Of a stretch of 32,551 nucleotides of DNA, positions 25,208-32,551 are shown in pieces. Position 1 is the first letter of the stretch; the number at the start of each line of letters is the position of its first letter. The stretch is from Clostridia bacterium (GTDB taxonomy: Bacteria > Bacillota > Clostridia > Oscillospirales > CAG-272): contig JAFTTT010000018.1 of assembly GCA_017466625.1 (NCBI GenBank), forward strand, positions 1-32,551, read 5' to 3'. Position numbers and translations under genes: made by a program. The notes under the pieces were generated by a model that was given only the letters and a program-made list of their open reading frames with translations, was not told the DNA's origin and searched no databases.

Positions 25208-26343
25208 GCCTCCGCAATTTCTTTAATTCTGATTCTTGCCCATCTGTCTGCTTCTTCAATGTCGGAAAGCGTGGGAGAAGTGACGTTTTCCGCCTCCTCC
25301 GTTACGCGTATAACAGTGTCGGAAAGACCGAGATATGAGAGCTTTCCGCGCAAGAAAAGCTCGACTGCCATCTCGTCTGCTCCGTTCATTACCGCGGGAA
25401 CGATTCCTCCGCGCTTAAACGCCAGTCTTGCAAGGGGCAGAAGCGGGAAGTTAATATCGTCGGGTACGCCGAATGTAAGCGAGCGCAAGGTCTTAAAATC
25501 AAGCTCCTTTACGGGGCTGTCGAAGCGCTCTGGATAGGTCAGCGCGTACTGCACGCAAAGGCGCATATCGGGCATTCCCATCTCGGCAATAATAGCATTG
25601 TCAATATATTCGACCATCGAATGTATTATACTTTCGCGGTGGACTGTAACCTCGACGTCGTCGATATCAACGCCGAAAAGATGCGCGGCTTCTATTACCT
25701 CAAAGCCCTTATTCATCATCGTCGAGGAATCTATCGTAATTCTGTTGCCCATATCCCAGGTCGGGTGCGCGAGCGCGTCGGCAGGGGTGATCTTCTCAAG
25801 CTCTTCCCTGCTTTTACCGTAAAACGGTCCGCCCGACGCAGTAAGGATCAGCTTCTTTATCTTCTGACCGCTAAGGCACTGGAAGATTGCCGAATGCTCG
25901 CTGTCAACGGGAAGAATGTCGACTCCGCGCTTTTTCGCCTCCGCCATAACGAAGGTGCCGTAGGTAACGAGCGATTCCTTATTGGCAAGAGCAAGCTTTT
26001 TACCGCCCATGACCGTCGCAACGGTAGGACGAAGTCCCGCAACGCCCGAAAGCGAATTGAGGACTGTATCACATTCCGCGATCTCACAAAGCGTTTCGGA
26101 CGCGTTTTCGCCCGAAATGATCTTCGTGTCGGTATCAGCAACCGCGATCTTGAGCTCGCTTGCCGACTTTTCGTCTGCAACCGCACAGTATACGGGCTTA
26201 TATTTTCTTATCTGTTCTTCAAGGGCAGAAATATTTCTTCTGCCCGAAATTCCAACGACCCGAAGTCCGAGGTGGTCGCAAACGTCGAGCGCCTGCTTAC
26301 CGACGGAGCCCGTCGATCCGAGAATAACAAGATCCTTCGTCAT
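25204..26343 (-). CDS. dxr: 1-deoxy-D-xylulose 5-phosphate reductoisomerase
   Basis: Second enzyme of the non-mevalonate pathway (NADPH-dependent conversion of DXP to MEP), 379 residues. The N-terminal nucleotide-binding loop is GSTGSVGKQ (about 9-17). NKESLV, PVDSEHSAIFQCL, TASGGPF and TMMNKGFEVIEA give the metal- and substrate-binding blocks. AGGA precedes the ATG. It lies between cdsA and rseP, eight bases after cdsA. This family is the target of fosmidomycin. With ispG in the same operon it shows the organism makes isoprenoids by this route. Confidence 0.98.
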   Translation of the reverse strand: MTKDLVILGSTGSVGKQALDVCDHLGLRVVGISGRRNISALEEQIRKYKPVYCAVADEKSASELKIAVADTDTKIISGENASETLCEIAECDTVLNSLSGVAGLRPTVATVMGGKKLALANKESLVTYGTFVMAEAKKRGVDILPVDSEHSAIFQCLSGQKIKKLILTASGGPFYGKSREELEKITPADALAHPTWDMGNRITIDSSTMMNKGFEVIEAAHLFGVDIDDVEVTVHRESIIHSMVEYIDNAIIAEMGMPDMRLCVQYALTYPERFDSPVKELDFKTLRSLTFGVPDDINFPLLPLARLAFKRGGIVPAVMNGADEMAVELFLRGKLSYLGLSDTVIRVTEEAENVTSPTLSDIEEADRWARIRIKEIAEA

Positions 26344-26351
26344 ATTTTTCC

Positions 26352-27182
26352 TCAGTTAAAGAGAGTGAACGACGAAACGAAGTTCGTCAAAAAGTAGATG
26401 CAAGCGGAAGTTACGATAATGCTGTCGAAACGGTCGAGAACGCCGCCGTGACCGGGGAAAAGCTTGCCGTAGTCCTTAATTTCAAACTTGCGCTTAATGA
26501 GCGACATGATAAGGTCGCCGCACTGCGAAAGTATGCTGACGAGCAGCGAAACGATAATGAGTGCAAGATAATTCGGAGCCGCACCGCTGATCTCTCCGAC
26601 GATGAAGCCGTAAAGAACGGTAAATCCGACAGCGAAAAGCGTTCCGCCGACTGCACCCTCAACGGTCTTCTTCGGGCTGACAGCCGGTATGAGCTTATGC
26701 TTACCGAGAAGCATTCCAGTAAAGTACGCAAAGGTGTCGGTCATCCATGAAATGATGAACGGCAGGAAATAGATGTACTGTCCGAACGGCATATCGCGAA
26801 GGAGTACCATCGAAGCAAAGCCGAATGCAACATAGACCGTCGTTGCGCCCGAGAGCGCCGCACGGTCGACCGTGAATTTCTCGCCCGAGAATACCGAAAC
26901 GATAAACATATAGGTTATAGCCACGAAAGAAATAAGGAAAAGGTATCCGTAAAGATCAGATCCTTCGTAGTAACGGACGAAGAACGGAAGTCCCGCGCCG
27001 ATAATAATTGCAAAAAGCGAGGAAAACCACTGCTTTTTGCTTCCGATGCAGCTCTGCATTTCGTATGCGCCGAGACCGCCGAACAATGCCATAAGTATCG
27101 GGAACGCCACGGTGTCCGACCATACAAAGAACGGCACCATGAGTGCGACCATAACTATTGCCGTAATAACTCTTGTTTTCAT
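26352..27182 (-). CDS. cdsA: Phosphatidate cytidylyltransferase
   Basis: Makes CDP-diacylglycerol from phosphatidic acid and CTP, the precursor of the anionic phospholipids. A 276-residue integral membrane protein with about seven or eight hydrophobic segments. The C-terminal signature KRKFEIKDYGKLFPGHGG followed by VLDRFDS is the diagnostic CdsA motif. It follows uppS by nine bases and precedes dxr by eight. A ribosome site is weak (GGAG about 12 bases upstream). Confidence 0.96.
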   Translation of the reverse strand: MKTRVITAIVMVALMVPFFVWSDTVAFPILMALFGGLGAYEMQSCIGSKKQWFSSLFAIIIGAGLPFFVRYYEGSDLYGYLFLISFVAITYMFIVSVFSGEKFTVDRAALSGATTVYVAFGFASMVLLRDMPFGQYIYFLPFIISWMTDTFAYFTGMLLGKHKLIPAVSPKKTVEGAVGGTLFAVGFTVLYGFIVGEISGAAPNYLALIIVSLLVSILSQCGDLIMSLIKRKFEIKDYGKLFPGHGGVLDRFDSIIVTSACIYFLTNFVSSFTLFN

Positions 27183-27191
27183 AATGCTTTC

Positions 27192-27914
27192 TCACACTCC
27201 GCCGTAGCGGCGCTTTCTTTTATAAAATTCAAAAACACATTCGTCAACGCTTTTTTCGTTAAAGTCGGGCCAAAGCGTCGACGTGAAGTATAGCTCGGAA
27301 TAAGCCGAATCCCAAAGAAGGAAGTTACTTAGACGCGTTTCTGCACCCGTTCTTACGATAAGATCGGGGGCGGGGCTGTCTTTGGTATAAAGATGCGAGG
27401 TTATATCGTCCTCGGTTATCTCGGTCTTACCCTCTTTTATAAGCGCGTTTACTGCGTGAACGATGTCGTCGCGTCCGCCGTAATTTACTGCAATGTTAAG
27501 TATCTTTTCACGGTCAAAGGAATCCTCTTCAAGCTTAACCATTCGCGCAGCGATCTCGGGCGGGAAAACGCTCTTATCACCGAGAAAATGCACCTGAATA
27601 TTTCGCTCGCGCCAGCTTTGCTCGGCATCGGCAAGATAGTCGGCGAAAAGCGAAAGAATGGTATCGACCTCATCCTTCGGACGCTTCCAGTTTTCGGTGG
27701 AAAAGGCGTAAACCGTTACTGCCTTAATCCCCGAATCACCGCAATATTCAATTATCTTCTTAAAGACCTTCGCGCCGACGGAATGACCGTAGGTTCGCGG
27801 CATACCGCGTTTTTTCGCCCATCTTCCGTTTCCGTCCATTATAAAGGCAATATGCTGAAGACGCTTCTCTTTATTCGTCTCAACTGCCTTCGGGATCTTA
27901 TTTTTTGAAAACAT
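27192..27914 (-). CDS. uppS: Undecaprenyl diphosphate synthase (isoprenyl transferase)
   Basis: Cis-prenyltransferase that builds the C55 lipid carrier of cell-wall synthesis, 240 residues. The catalytic Asp27 is in MDGNGRWAKKRG (26-37), with YAFSTENWKRP and the C-terminal RTGAETRLSNFLLWDSAYSELYF motif for the second substrate. A TAGGAC-type ribosome site precedes the ATG. It comes 68 bases after frr, with a hairpin in between, and is followed closely by cdsA. Confidence 0.97.
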   Translation of the reverse strand: MFSKNKIPKAVETNKEKRLQHIAFIMDGNGRWAKKRGMPRTYGHSVGAKVFKKIIEYCGDSGIKAVTVYAFSTENWKRPKDEVDTILSLFADYLADAEQSWRERNIQVHFLGDKSVFPPEIAARMVKLEEDSFDREKILNIAVNYGGRDDIVHAVNALIKEGKTEITEDDITSHLYTKDSPAPDLIVRTGAETRLSNFLLWDSAYSELYFTSTLWPDFNEKSVDECVFEFYKRKRRYGGV

Positions 27915-27939
27915 AATTATGTCCTATTTCTGCACAATG

Positions 27940-27963
27940 GGGCTGGCGTTTTTGCGCCAGCCC
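27940..27963. other. Intercistronic hairpin between frr and uppS
   Basis: A perfect 9-bp GC-rich stem (27940-27948 with 27955-27963) with a loop of six bases and no T-run on either strand, so it is not a full intrinsic terminator. It lies inside the operon, after frr. It may protect the 3' end of the upstream message or weaken readthrough into uppS. Confidence 0.55.
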
Positions 27964-27982
27964 GTGTGACTTGTTATTTTTA

Positions 27983-28537
27983 TCAGATAGCCATTATCTC
28001 GGAAGACTTCTTCGCGGTAACGTTGTCGACTTCCTTGATGTACTTATCGGTGAGGTCCTGAACGTTCTTCTCGGACGACTTCTGCTCATCCTCGGTCATC
28101 TCGGACTTCTTCTTCATATCCTTGCACTTGTCGATAGCGTCGCGGCGGATGTTACGGATAGCGACCTTTGCATCCTCACCCATCTTCGCTACCTGCTTGC
28201 TGAGCTCCTTACGGCGATCCTCGGTAAGGGCCGGGAATGAAAGGCGGATGACCTTACCGTCGTTCTGGGGATTTATTCCAAGGTCGGACGCGAGAATTGC
28301 CTTTTCGATCGCCTTAAGAGTCGTTGCGTCCCAGGGCTGAATGGCGAGGGTGCGCGCGTCGGGCGTCGTGATCTGTGCAACTGCGCTTATCTGAGTAGGA
28401 GTTCCGTAGTATTCAACGGTGATCTTGTTAAGAACGTTAGCGTTCGCTCTGCCGACACGGACAGATTCAAGCTCGGTCTGGTAGGACGCGATGCTCTTCT
28501 TCATTTTTTCTTCGTAAACTTTGGTATCGAGTTTCAT
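27983..28537 (-). CDS. frr: Ribosome recycling factor
   Basis: With EF-G, splits ribosomes after termination. 184 residues, the normal length. It shows the three-helix-bundle sequence with the diagnostic ESVRVGRANANVLNKITVEYYGTPTQI near the start, QPWDATTLKAIEKAI in the middle, and IRLSFPALTEDRRKEL, RNIRRDA and KKKSEMTEDE towards the end. An AAGG-type site lies before the ATG. It follows pyrH by 26 bases, the usual pyrH-frr pairing. Confidence 0.98.
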   Translation of the reverse strand: MKLDTKVYEEKMKKSIASYQTELESVRVGRANANVLNKITVEYYGTPTQISAVAQITTPDARTLAIQPWDATTLKAIEKAILASDLGINPQNDGKVIRLSFPALTEDRRKELSKQVAKMGEDAKVAIRNIRRDAIDKCKDMKKKSEMTEDEQKSSEKNVQDLTDKYIKEVDNVTAKKSSEIMAI

Positions 28538-28563
28538 ATCTATAAACCTTTCTTAAGTTGAAT

Positions 28564-29277
28564 TTACTTTACGATAGTGCCGATCTTTTCACCCTTGATC
28601 GCGCGGATGATGTTCTGCGGATCGTCGAGGCCGAAAATGTGAAGCGGTATCTTGTTTTCCTTACCGAAGGAAGCGGCAGTTGCGTCGATGACCTTCATAT
28701 CGTGGCTGAGGATATCCATATAGCTGATCTCGTCAAGCTTAACGGCAGTAGGATCAATACGCGGATCGGCGGTATATACGCCGTCGATGTTCTTCGCCAT
28801 CATAACGACGTCTGCGTTTATCTCCGCCGCACGGAGCATAGCGGTCGTATCGGTCGAGAAGAAGGGGCATCCCGTATCGCATCCGAAGATTACGATCTTG
28901 CCCTTTTCAAGGTGATGCACCGCCTTGTTTCTTATATACGGCTCTGCGACCTCATGCATTGCGATCGCCGTCATAACACGGCAGTCAACTCCGAGCTGAA
29001 CGAATGCGTCCTGGATAGCAAGAGCGTTGATAACGGTTGCGATCATTCCCATGTGGTCGGCACGCGTTCTGTCCATATCACCGCCCTGACGGCCTCTCCA
29101 GATATTACCTGCGCCGACGACGAGCGCGACCTCGACGCCAAGCTCGTTACACTCCTTGATAGCAAGGCAAATCTCTCTTACGAAATTATAATTGAGAATA
29201 CCGTCCTTCTGTCCTGCGGCAAGCGCCTCGCCCGAAAGCTTGATAAGTACTCTCTTATACCGTGTCGTTGTCTCCAT
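28564..29277 (-). CDS. pyrH: UMP kinase
   Basis: Phosphorylates UMP to UDP, the entry to pyrimidine nucleotide pools. 237 residues, amino-acid-kinase fold. LIKLSGEALAAG (about 11-22) is the ATP loop, VVGAGNIWRGRQG the conserved glycine-rich block, and DHMGMIATVINALAIQDA the UMP-kinase signature. NADVVMMAKNIDGVYTADPR binds nucleotide near the C-terminus. GAGGAGG lies close before the ATG. First gene of the operon that runs to polC, with the promoter at 29364-29392. Confidence 0.98.
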   Translation of the reverse strand: METTTRYKRVLIKLSGEALAAGQKDGILNYNFVREICLAIKECNELGVEVALVVGAGNIWRGRQGGDMDRTRADHMGMIATVINALAIQDAFVQLGVDCRVMTAIAMHEVAEPYIRNKAVHHLEKGKIVIFGCDTGCPFFSTDTTAMLRAAEINADVVMMAKNIDGVYTADPRIDPTAVKLDEISYMDILSHDMKVIDATAASFGKENKIPLHIFGLDDPQNIIRAIKGEKIGTIVK

Positions 29278-29293
29278 AAAACCTCCTCGCCCG

Positions 29294-29324
29294 AAGGCAT
29301 AAATTTGTCAGCATTATATGCCTT
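29294..29324 (-). other. Hairpin in the pyrH leader
   Basis: On the minus strand, AAGGCATA (29317-29324) pairs perfectly with TATGCCTT (29294-29301), loop of 15 bases, ending a few bases upstream of the GAGGAGG ribosome site. It could affect translation of pyrH. Its upstream arm overlaps CATATAATG, a TATAAT-like string without a good -35. Confidence 0.4.
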
Positions 29325-29363
29325 TCGTCCGATACTGCGGCATACGCATAAAATTACATAATA

Positions 29364-29392
29364 ATTTTACCACCTTTTCGCCGATTTGTAAA
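29364..29392 (-). promoter_or_regulatory. Promoter of the pyrH-polC operon
   Basis: On the minus strand, TTTACA (29387-29392), 17-base spacer, TAAAAT (29364-29369) with a TGG extended -10. The leader to pyrH is about 80 bases. Confidence 0.65.
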
Positions 29393-29451
29393 CATAAATT
29401 TTGCAATTTCGGCAATTTTTCCATTACTTTTTTTAATTTATAAACTAATTC

Positions 29452-29480
29452 TTGACAAACGAAGAAAATAAGGTTATAAT
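29452..29480 (+). promoter_or_regulatory. Promoter of the T-box/valS unit
   Basis: TTGACA (29452-29457), 17-base spacer, TATAAT (29475-29480): a perfect consensus. It starts the T-box leader a few bases downstream. Confidence 0.9.
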
Positions 29481-29487
29481 AACCCTA

Positions 29488-29721
29488 TAAATGCGACGAC
29501 GGTGAAGAGTACCCGTAGAATAGCTCAAAGAGAGCCGCAGGAAGCTGGAAATGCGGCAGCGAAAGGACGGAGAAGGTCGCACCGTAGCAGCGGAAAGAAA
29601 GCTTATGCAAGTAGACTCCGCCGTGAATCTGCGTAAAGGATGAAAGAGTGCGTGCTTCGGCACGAATTCAGGTGGTACCGCGCTTACGGCGTCCTGTTTT
29701 TACGGGGCGTTTTATTTTTTG
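29488..29721 (+). promoter_or_regulatory. T-box leader (valine, GUC specifier) of valS
   Basis: A tRNA-sensing riboswitch. The Stem I base pairs ACGGTG (29499-29504) with CACCGT (29580-29585). The conserved GAGTA (29507-29511) is on the 5' side. The 3' side reads GAAGGTC, so by alignment with known T-boxes the specifier codon is GTC (29576-29578), valine. A CGTGC-TTCG-GCACG hairpin (29651-29664) fits Stem III. The T-box core AGGTGGTACCGCG is at 29670-29682. The terminator follows. Uncharged tRNA-Val should stabilise the antiterminator and allow valS transcription. Confidence 0.95.
29688..29721 (+). terminator. Regulated terminator of the T-box
   Basis: GGCGTCCT pairs with GGGGCGTT (GC-rich with G-U pairs), followed by a T-rich run TTTTATTTTTT to about 29720. 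The 5' arm would be competed by the antiterminator formed with the T-box core. Confidence 0.75.
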
Positions 29722-29757
29722 CCCCGATAAAACGAAATCATCATAAGGAGAATCATT

Positions 29758-32403
29758 ATGACAAACGAACTTCCGAAGAATTATAACCCTGCGGAATTTG
29801 AAGACCGTCTTTACAAGTTCTGGGAAGAAAACGGCTACTTCCGTCCCTCGGGTGATAAGAGCGCACCGACGTTCTCGATGGTCATTCCCCCTCCGAACGT
29901 AACGGGTCAGCTTCACATGGGTCACGCGCTTGACGAGACCCTTCAGGACATTCTTGTCCGCTATAAGAGAATGCAGGGCTACGATACCCTTTGGGTACCC
30001 GGAACCGACCATGCGGGAATCGCGACGCAGATAAAGGTCGAGGAGCGCCTCCGCGTTGACGAGCAGCTCACACGCTACGACCTCGGACGCGAGAAATTCC
30101 TTGAGCGCGTTTGGGGCTGGAAGGATATGTACGAAAACCGTATCACGGGACAGCTCCGCAAGCTCGGCGCATCCTGCGACTGGTCGCATCAGCGCTTCAC
30201 TATGGACGAGGGCTGCTCGAAGAGTGTGCGCGAGGTATTCGTAAACCTCTATGAAAAGGGACTTATCTACCGCGGTCACCGCATTATAAACTGGTGTCCC
30301 CGCTGCCTTACCGCCCTCTCCGACGCAGAGGTCGAATATAAGGATCAGCCCGGCTTCTTCTGGCACATCAAGTACCCGATAATCGGTGAAGACGGCTATG
30401 TTGAGGTTGCAACGACCCGTCCCGAGACGATGTTCGGTGATACAGCTATTGCAGTTAACCCCGAGGACGAAAACACAAAGCACCTTATCGGAAAGAAGGT
30501 ACTTCTTCCTATCGTAAACCGCGAGATCCCTGTTATCGCAGACGATTACGTTGAGATCGGCTTCGGTACAGGTTGCGTTAAGATCACACCCGCACACGAC
30601 CCGAACGACTTCCTCGTCGGTCAGCGTCATAACCTCGAGCAGATCAAGGTCATGAACGACGACGCAACTATGAACGCGTACGCAGGAAAATACGAGGGTA
30701 TGGACCGCTACGCTTGCCGTAAAGCGCTTGTCGCCGATCTTGAAGCAGAGGGCTACCTCGTCAAGACCGAGCCGCACGACCATAACGTCGGCGTTTGCTA
30801 CCGCTGCGGAACTACCGTTGAGCCGATGACGAGCGATCAGTGGTTCGTTAAGATGAAGCCCCTCGCCGAGCCCGCTATCAAGGCAGTCGAGGACGGAAGC
30901 ATCAATTTCGTTCCCGAGCGCTTCTCCAAAAACTATTTCAACTGGATGAACAACATCCTTGACTGGTGTATCTCCCGTCAGCTCTGGTGGGGACACCGTA
31001 TTCCCGCATTCTACTGCGACGAATGCGGTGAGATGACCGTCTCGAAGACCGATATCGACACCTGTCCGAAGTGCGGAGCAAAGGTCCGTCAGGACGAGGA
31101 CGTTCTCGACACCTGGTTCTCAAGCGCGCTTTGGCCCTTCTCTACTCTCGGTTGGCCCGAGACGACCGAGGACCTCAAGAGATACTATCCGACCGACGTT
31201 CTCGTTACGGGCTACGACATTATCACGTTCTGGGTATCGAGAATGATATTCTCGGGTCTTGAGCACATGAACGAAAAGCCCTTCTCTACCGTATTCATTC
31301 ACGGTCTCGTCCGTGACGCGCAGGGCAGAAAGATGTCGAAGTCCCTCGGAAACGGTATAGATCCCCTTGAGATAATCGAAAAATACGGTGCTGACGCGCT
31401 CCGCTTCGCGCTTGCGACCGGTAATTCTCCCGGAAACGATATGCGTTTCTCCGACGAGAAGATCGAGAGCGCAAGAAACTTTGCAAACAAGCTCTGGAAC
31501 GCTTCGCGTTTCGTTCGTATGAACCTCACGATCGACAAGATCGAGCTGCCGAGTATCGACAAGCTTTCTCTTGAAGATAAGTGGATACTCAACGAGTATA
31601 ACAACCTCGTAAACAGCGTCGTTTATAACCTCGACAAGTTCGAGATCGGCGTTGCTCTCGGTGCTATCTACTCCTTTACTTGGGATATCTTCTGCGACTG
31701 GTACATCGAGATCGCAAAGTCTCGCCTTAACGAAAAGGACACCGAGGCAAACCTCACCTGCCAGAACGTGATCGCTTACGTTCTCTACGGTACTCTCAAG
31801 CTCCTCCATCCCTTTATGCCCTTCATCACGGAAGAAATTTTTGCGTCGCTTCCTCACGAGTGCGACAGCATAATGGTATCTGCATACCCGAAGTATGATG
31901 AGGCGCTCGCCTTCCCGACCGACGCCGAGAAGATGAACAAGATCATCGACGCGATCAAGGCAATAAGAGCACGCCGCAGCGAAATGAACGTTCCGCCCTC
32001 CAAGAAGGCGACCGTTTATATCGCGACGAAGTATAACGACATCTTCGGCGCTAACAGCGAGCCGTTCTTCATGCGTCTTGCATCTGCTTCCTCGATAGTC
32101 GTAGCGGAAGCATTTAGCGAAAACGACATAAGCGCCGATAACGCAGTTCAGATAGTTACCGACTCCGCGTCTATCTTCCTTCCCCTTTCCGATATTATCG
32201 ACTTCGAAAAGGAAAGAGCTCGCCTTGAGGGTGAGAAGACCAAGGTCGAGGGCGAGATCGAAAGAATTGAAAAGAAGCTGTCGAACGAGGGCTTCGTTTC
32301 GAAGGCACCTGCCGCAGTCGTTGAGGGCGAAAAGGCAAAGATGGCTAAATACCGCGAAACTCTTGACGGTATAATCTCGGCGCTTAACGCTCTCCCGAGG
32401 TAA
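29758..32403 (+). CDS. valS: Valine--tRNA ligase
   Basis: Class I aminoacyl-tRNA synthetase charging tRNA-Val, 881 residues, the normal size. The HIGH signature is HMGH (53-56, after PPPNVTGQL). The KMSKS loop is exactly that (525-529). Between them lies the editing domain ([17 protein letters not shown]) and zinc-knuckle-like cysteines (CYRCG, CDECG, CPKCG). A helical anticodon-binding domain follows and then the C-terminal coiled coil ([22 protein letters not shown]) typical of ValS. AGGAG precedes the ATG. Controlled by the valine T-box leader just upstream. Confidence 0.99.
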   Translation: MTNELPKNYNPAEFEDRLYKFWEENGYFRPSGDKSAPTFSMVIPPPNVTGQLHMGHALDETLQDILVRYKRMQGYDTLWVPGTDHAGIATQIKVEERLRVDEQLTRYDLGREKFLERVWGWKDMYENRITGQLRKLGASCDWSHQRFTMDEGCSKSVREVFVNLYEKGLIYRGHRIINWCPRCLTALSDAEVEYKDQPGFFWHIKYPIIGEDGYVEVATTRPETMFGDTAIAVNPEDENTKHLIGKKVLLPIVNREIPVIADDYVEIGFGTGCVKITPAHDPNDFLVGQRHNLEQIKVMNDDATMNAYAGKYEGMDRYACRKALVADLEAEGYLVKTEPHDHNVGVCYRCGTTVEPMTSDQWFVKMKPLAEPAIKAVEDGSINFVPERFSKNYFNWMNNILDWCISRQLWWGHRIPAFYCDECGEMTVSKTDIDTCPKCGAKVRQDEDVLDTWFSSALWPFSTLGWPETTEDLKRYYPTDVLVTGYDIITFWVSRMIFSGLEHMNEKPFSTVFIHGLVRDAQGRKMSKSLGNGIDPLEIIEKYGADALRFALATGNSPGNDMRFSDEKIESARNFANKLWNASRFVRMNLTIDKIELPSIDKLSLEDKWILNEYNNLVNSVVYNLDKFEIGVALGAIYSFTWDIFCDWYIEIAKSRLNEKDTEANLTCQNVIAYVLYGTLKLLHPFMPFITEEIFASLPHECDSIMVSAYPKYDEALAFPTDAEKMNKIIDAIKAIRARRSEMNVPPSKKATVYIATKYNDIFGANSEPFFMRLASASSIVVAEAFSENDISADNAVQIVTDSASIFLPLSDIIDFEKERARLEGEKTKVEGEIERIEKKLSNEGFVSKAPAAVVEGEKAKMAKYRETLDGIISALNALPR

Positions 32404-32406
32404 GAT

Positions 32407-32551
32407 ATGAAGCGCTTTGAAATCAACAATTTCCTTTGGTCCGACAACGGCTACGAGCCGAAGGCGTGGGCAGAGCTTCATCTGACGGACGATCAGCTCT
32501 ATATAAAGCTCACCGCCTGCGAAAAGGATCCCCGTGCGCGCTTTGCATACG
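32407..32551 (+). CDS. Carbohydrate-binding family 9-like protein, N-terminal part (partial)
   Basis: Starts at ATG 32407 three bases after valS, with GAGG (within the valS end) six bases upstream, and runs off the window after 48 residues. The visible sequence MKRFEINNFLWSDNGYEPKAW, then AELHLTDDQLYIKLTACEKDPRARF, resembles the beta-sandwich of CBM9-like proteins found next to housekeeping genes in Clostridia. No signal peptide is seen in this part. Substrate and full length are unknown. It is probably co-transcribed with valS. Confidence 0.65.
   Translation, partial: MKRFEINNFLWSDNGYEPKAWAELHLTDDQLYIKLTACEKDPRARFAY

Noticed and set aside
29300..29324. TATAAT string in the pyrH leader as the main promoter
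   Set aside because: The sequence 17 bases upstream (GCCGCA) is unlike a -35 box, whereas TTTACA-17-TAAAAT further upstream is good; the string is better explained as part of the hairpin.

Overview
The window looks like chromosomal DNA from a low-GC-type Gram-positive bacterium, most likely an uncultured member of the Clostridia. Three signs support this: a PolC-type replicative polymerase, a tRNA-sensing T-box leader in front of valS, and vegetative promoters close to TTGACA-17-TATAAT. The isoprenoid genes (dxr, ispG) show the non-mevalonate pathway. Nearly every base is assigned to a gene or a short regulatory gap, and I see no phage, plasmid, CRISPR or rRNA/tRNA gene. The only mobile-element type gene is one serine recombinase.

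Layout. 1-38 is the last codons of a GNAT-like acetyltransferase, followed by a terminator and a cluster of palindromic repeats (about 148-298). 303-2614 is a minus-strand unit, typA then a small DUF2809 membrane protein. 2666-4288 is a metal-uptake pair (ABC ATPase plus permease) behind a strong promoter and a Fur-type operator. 4330-4648 holds one small cysteine-rich gene with its own promoter and terminator. 4650-7661 is a minus-strand pair of truncated MutS-type ATPases. 7694-12090 is a four-gene plus-strand operon: YqeG-type HAD phosphatase, RlmA-type rRNA methyltransferase, acyltransferase/zinc-ribbon protein, M3 oligoendopeptidase. 12089-14747 is a short family 2 glycoside hydrolase divergent from an AraC-type regulator. 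14729-16334 is a serine recombinase with a translationally coupled 53-residue gene. 16314-18654 is comEC.

18629-29392 is the conserved minus-strand housekeeping operon pyrH-frr-uppS-cdsA-dxr-rseP-ispG-polC, which links UMP kinase and ribosome recycling to isoprenoid and phospholipid precursor synthesis, intramembrane proteolysis and replication. 29452-32403 is the valine T-box leader and valS. A carbohydrate-binding-family-9-like protein starts at 32407 and runs off the end.

The points most worth a second look are: the tandem MutS-like pair, in which both proteins carry an LNE(F/Y)xTT motif where Walker B should be Asp-Glu; the recombinase with its coupled small protein, and a terminator whose loop holds the stop codons of two convergent genes; the acyltransferase fused to a zinc ribbon; the degenerate metallo-beta-lactamase part of ComEC; and the palindromic repeat cluster near the left edge. 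All functional calls are from reading the sequence and remembered family features; no database search was run.
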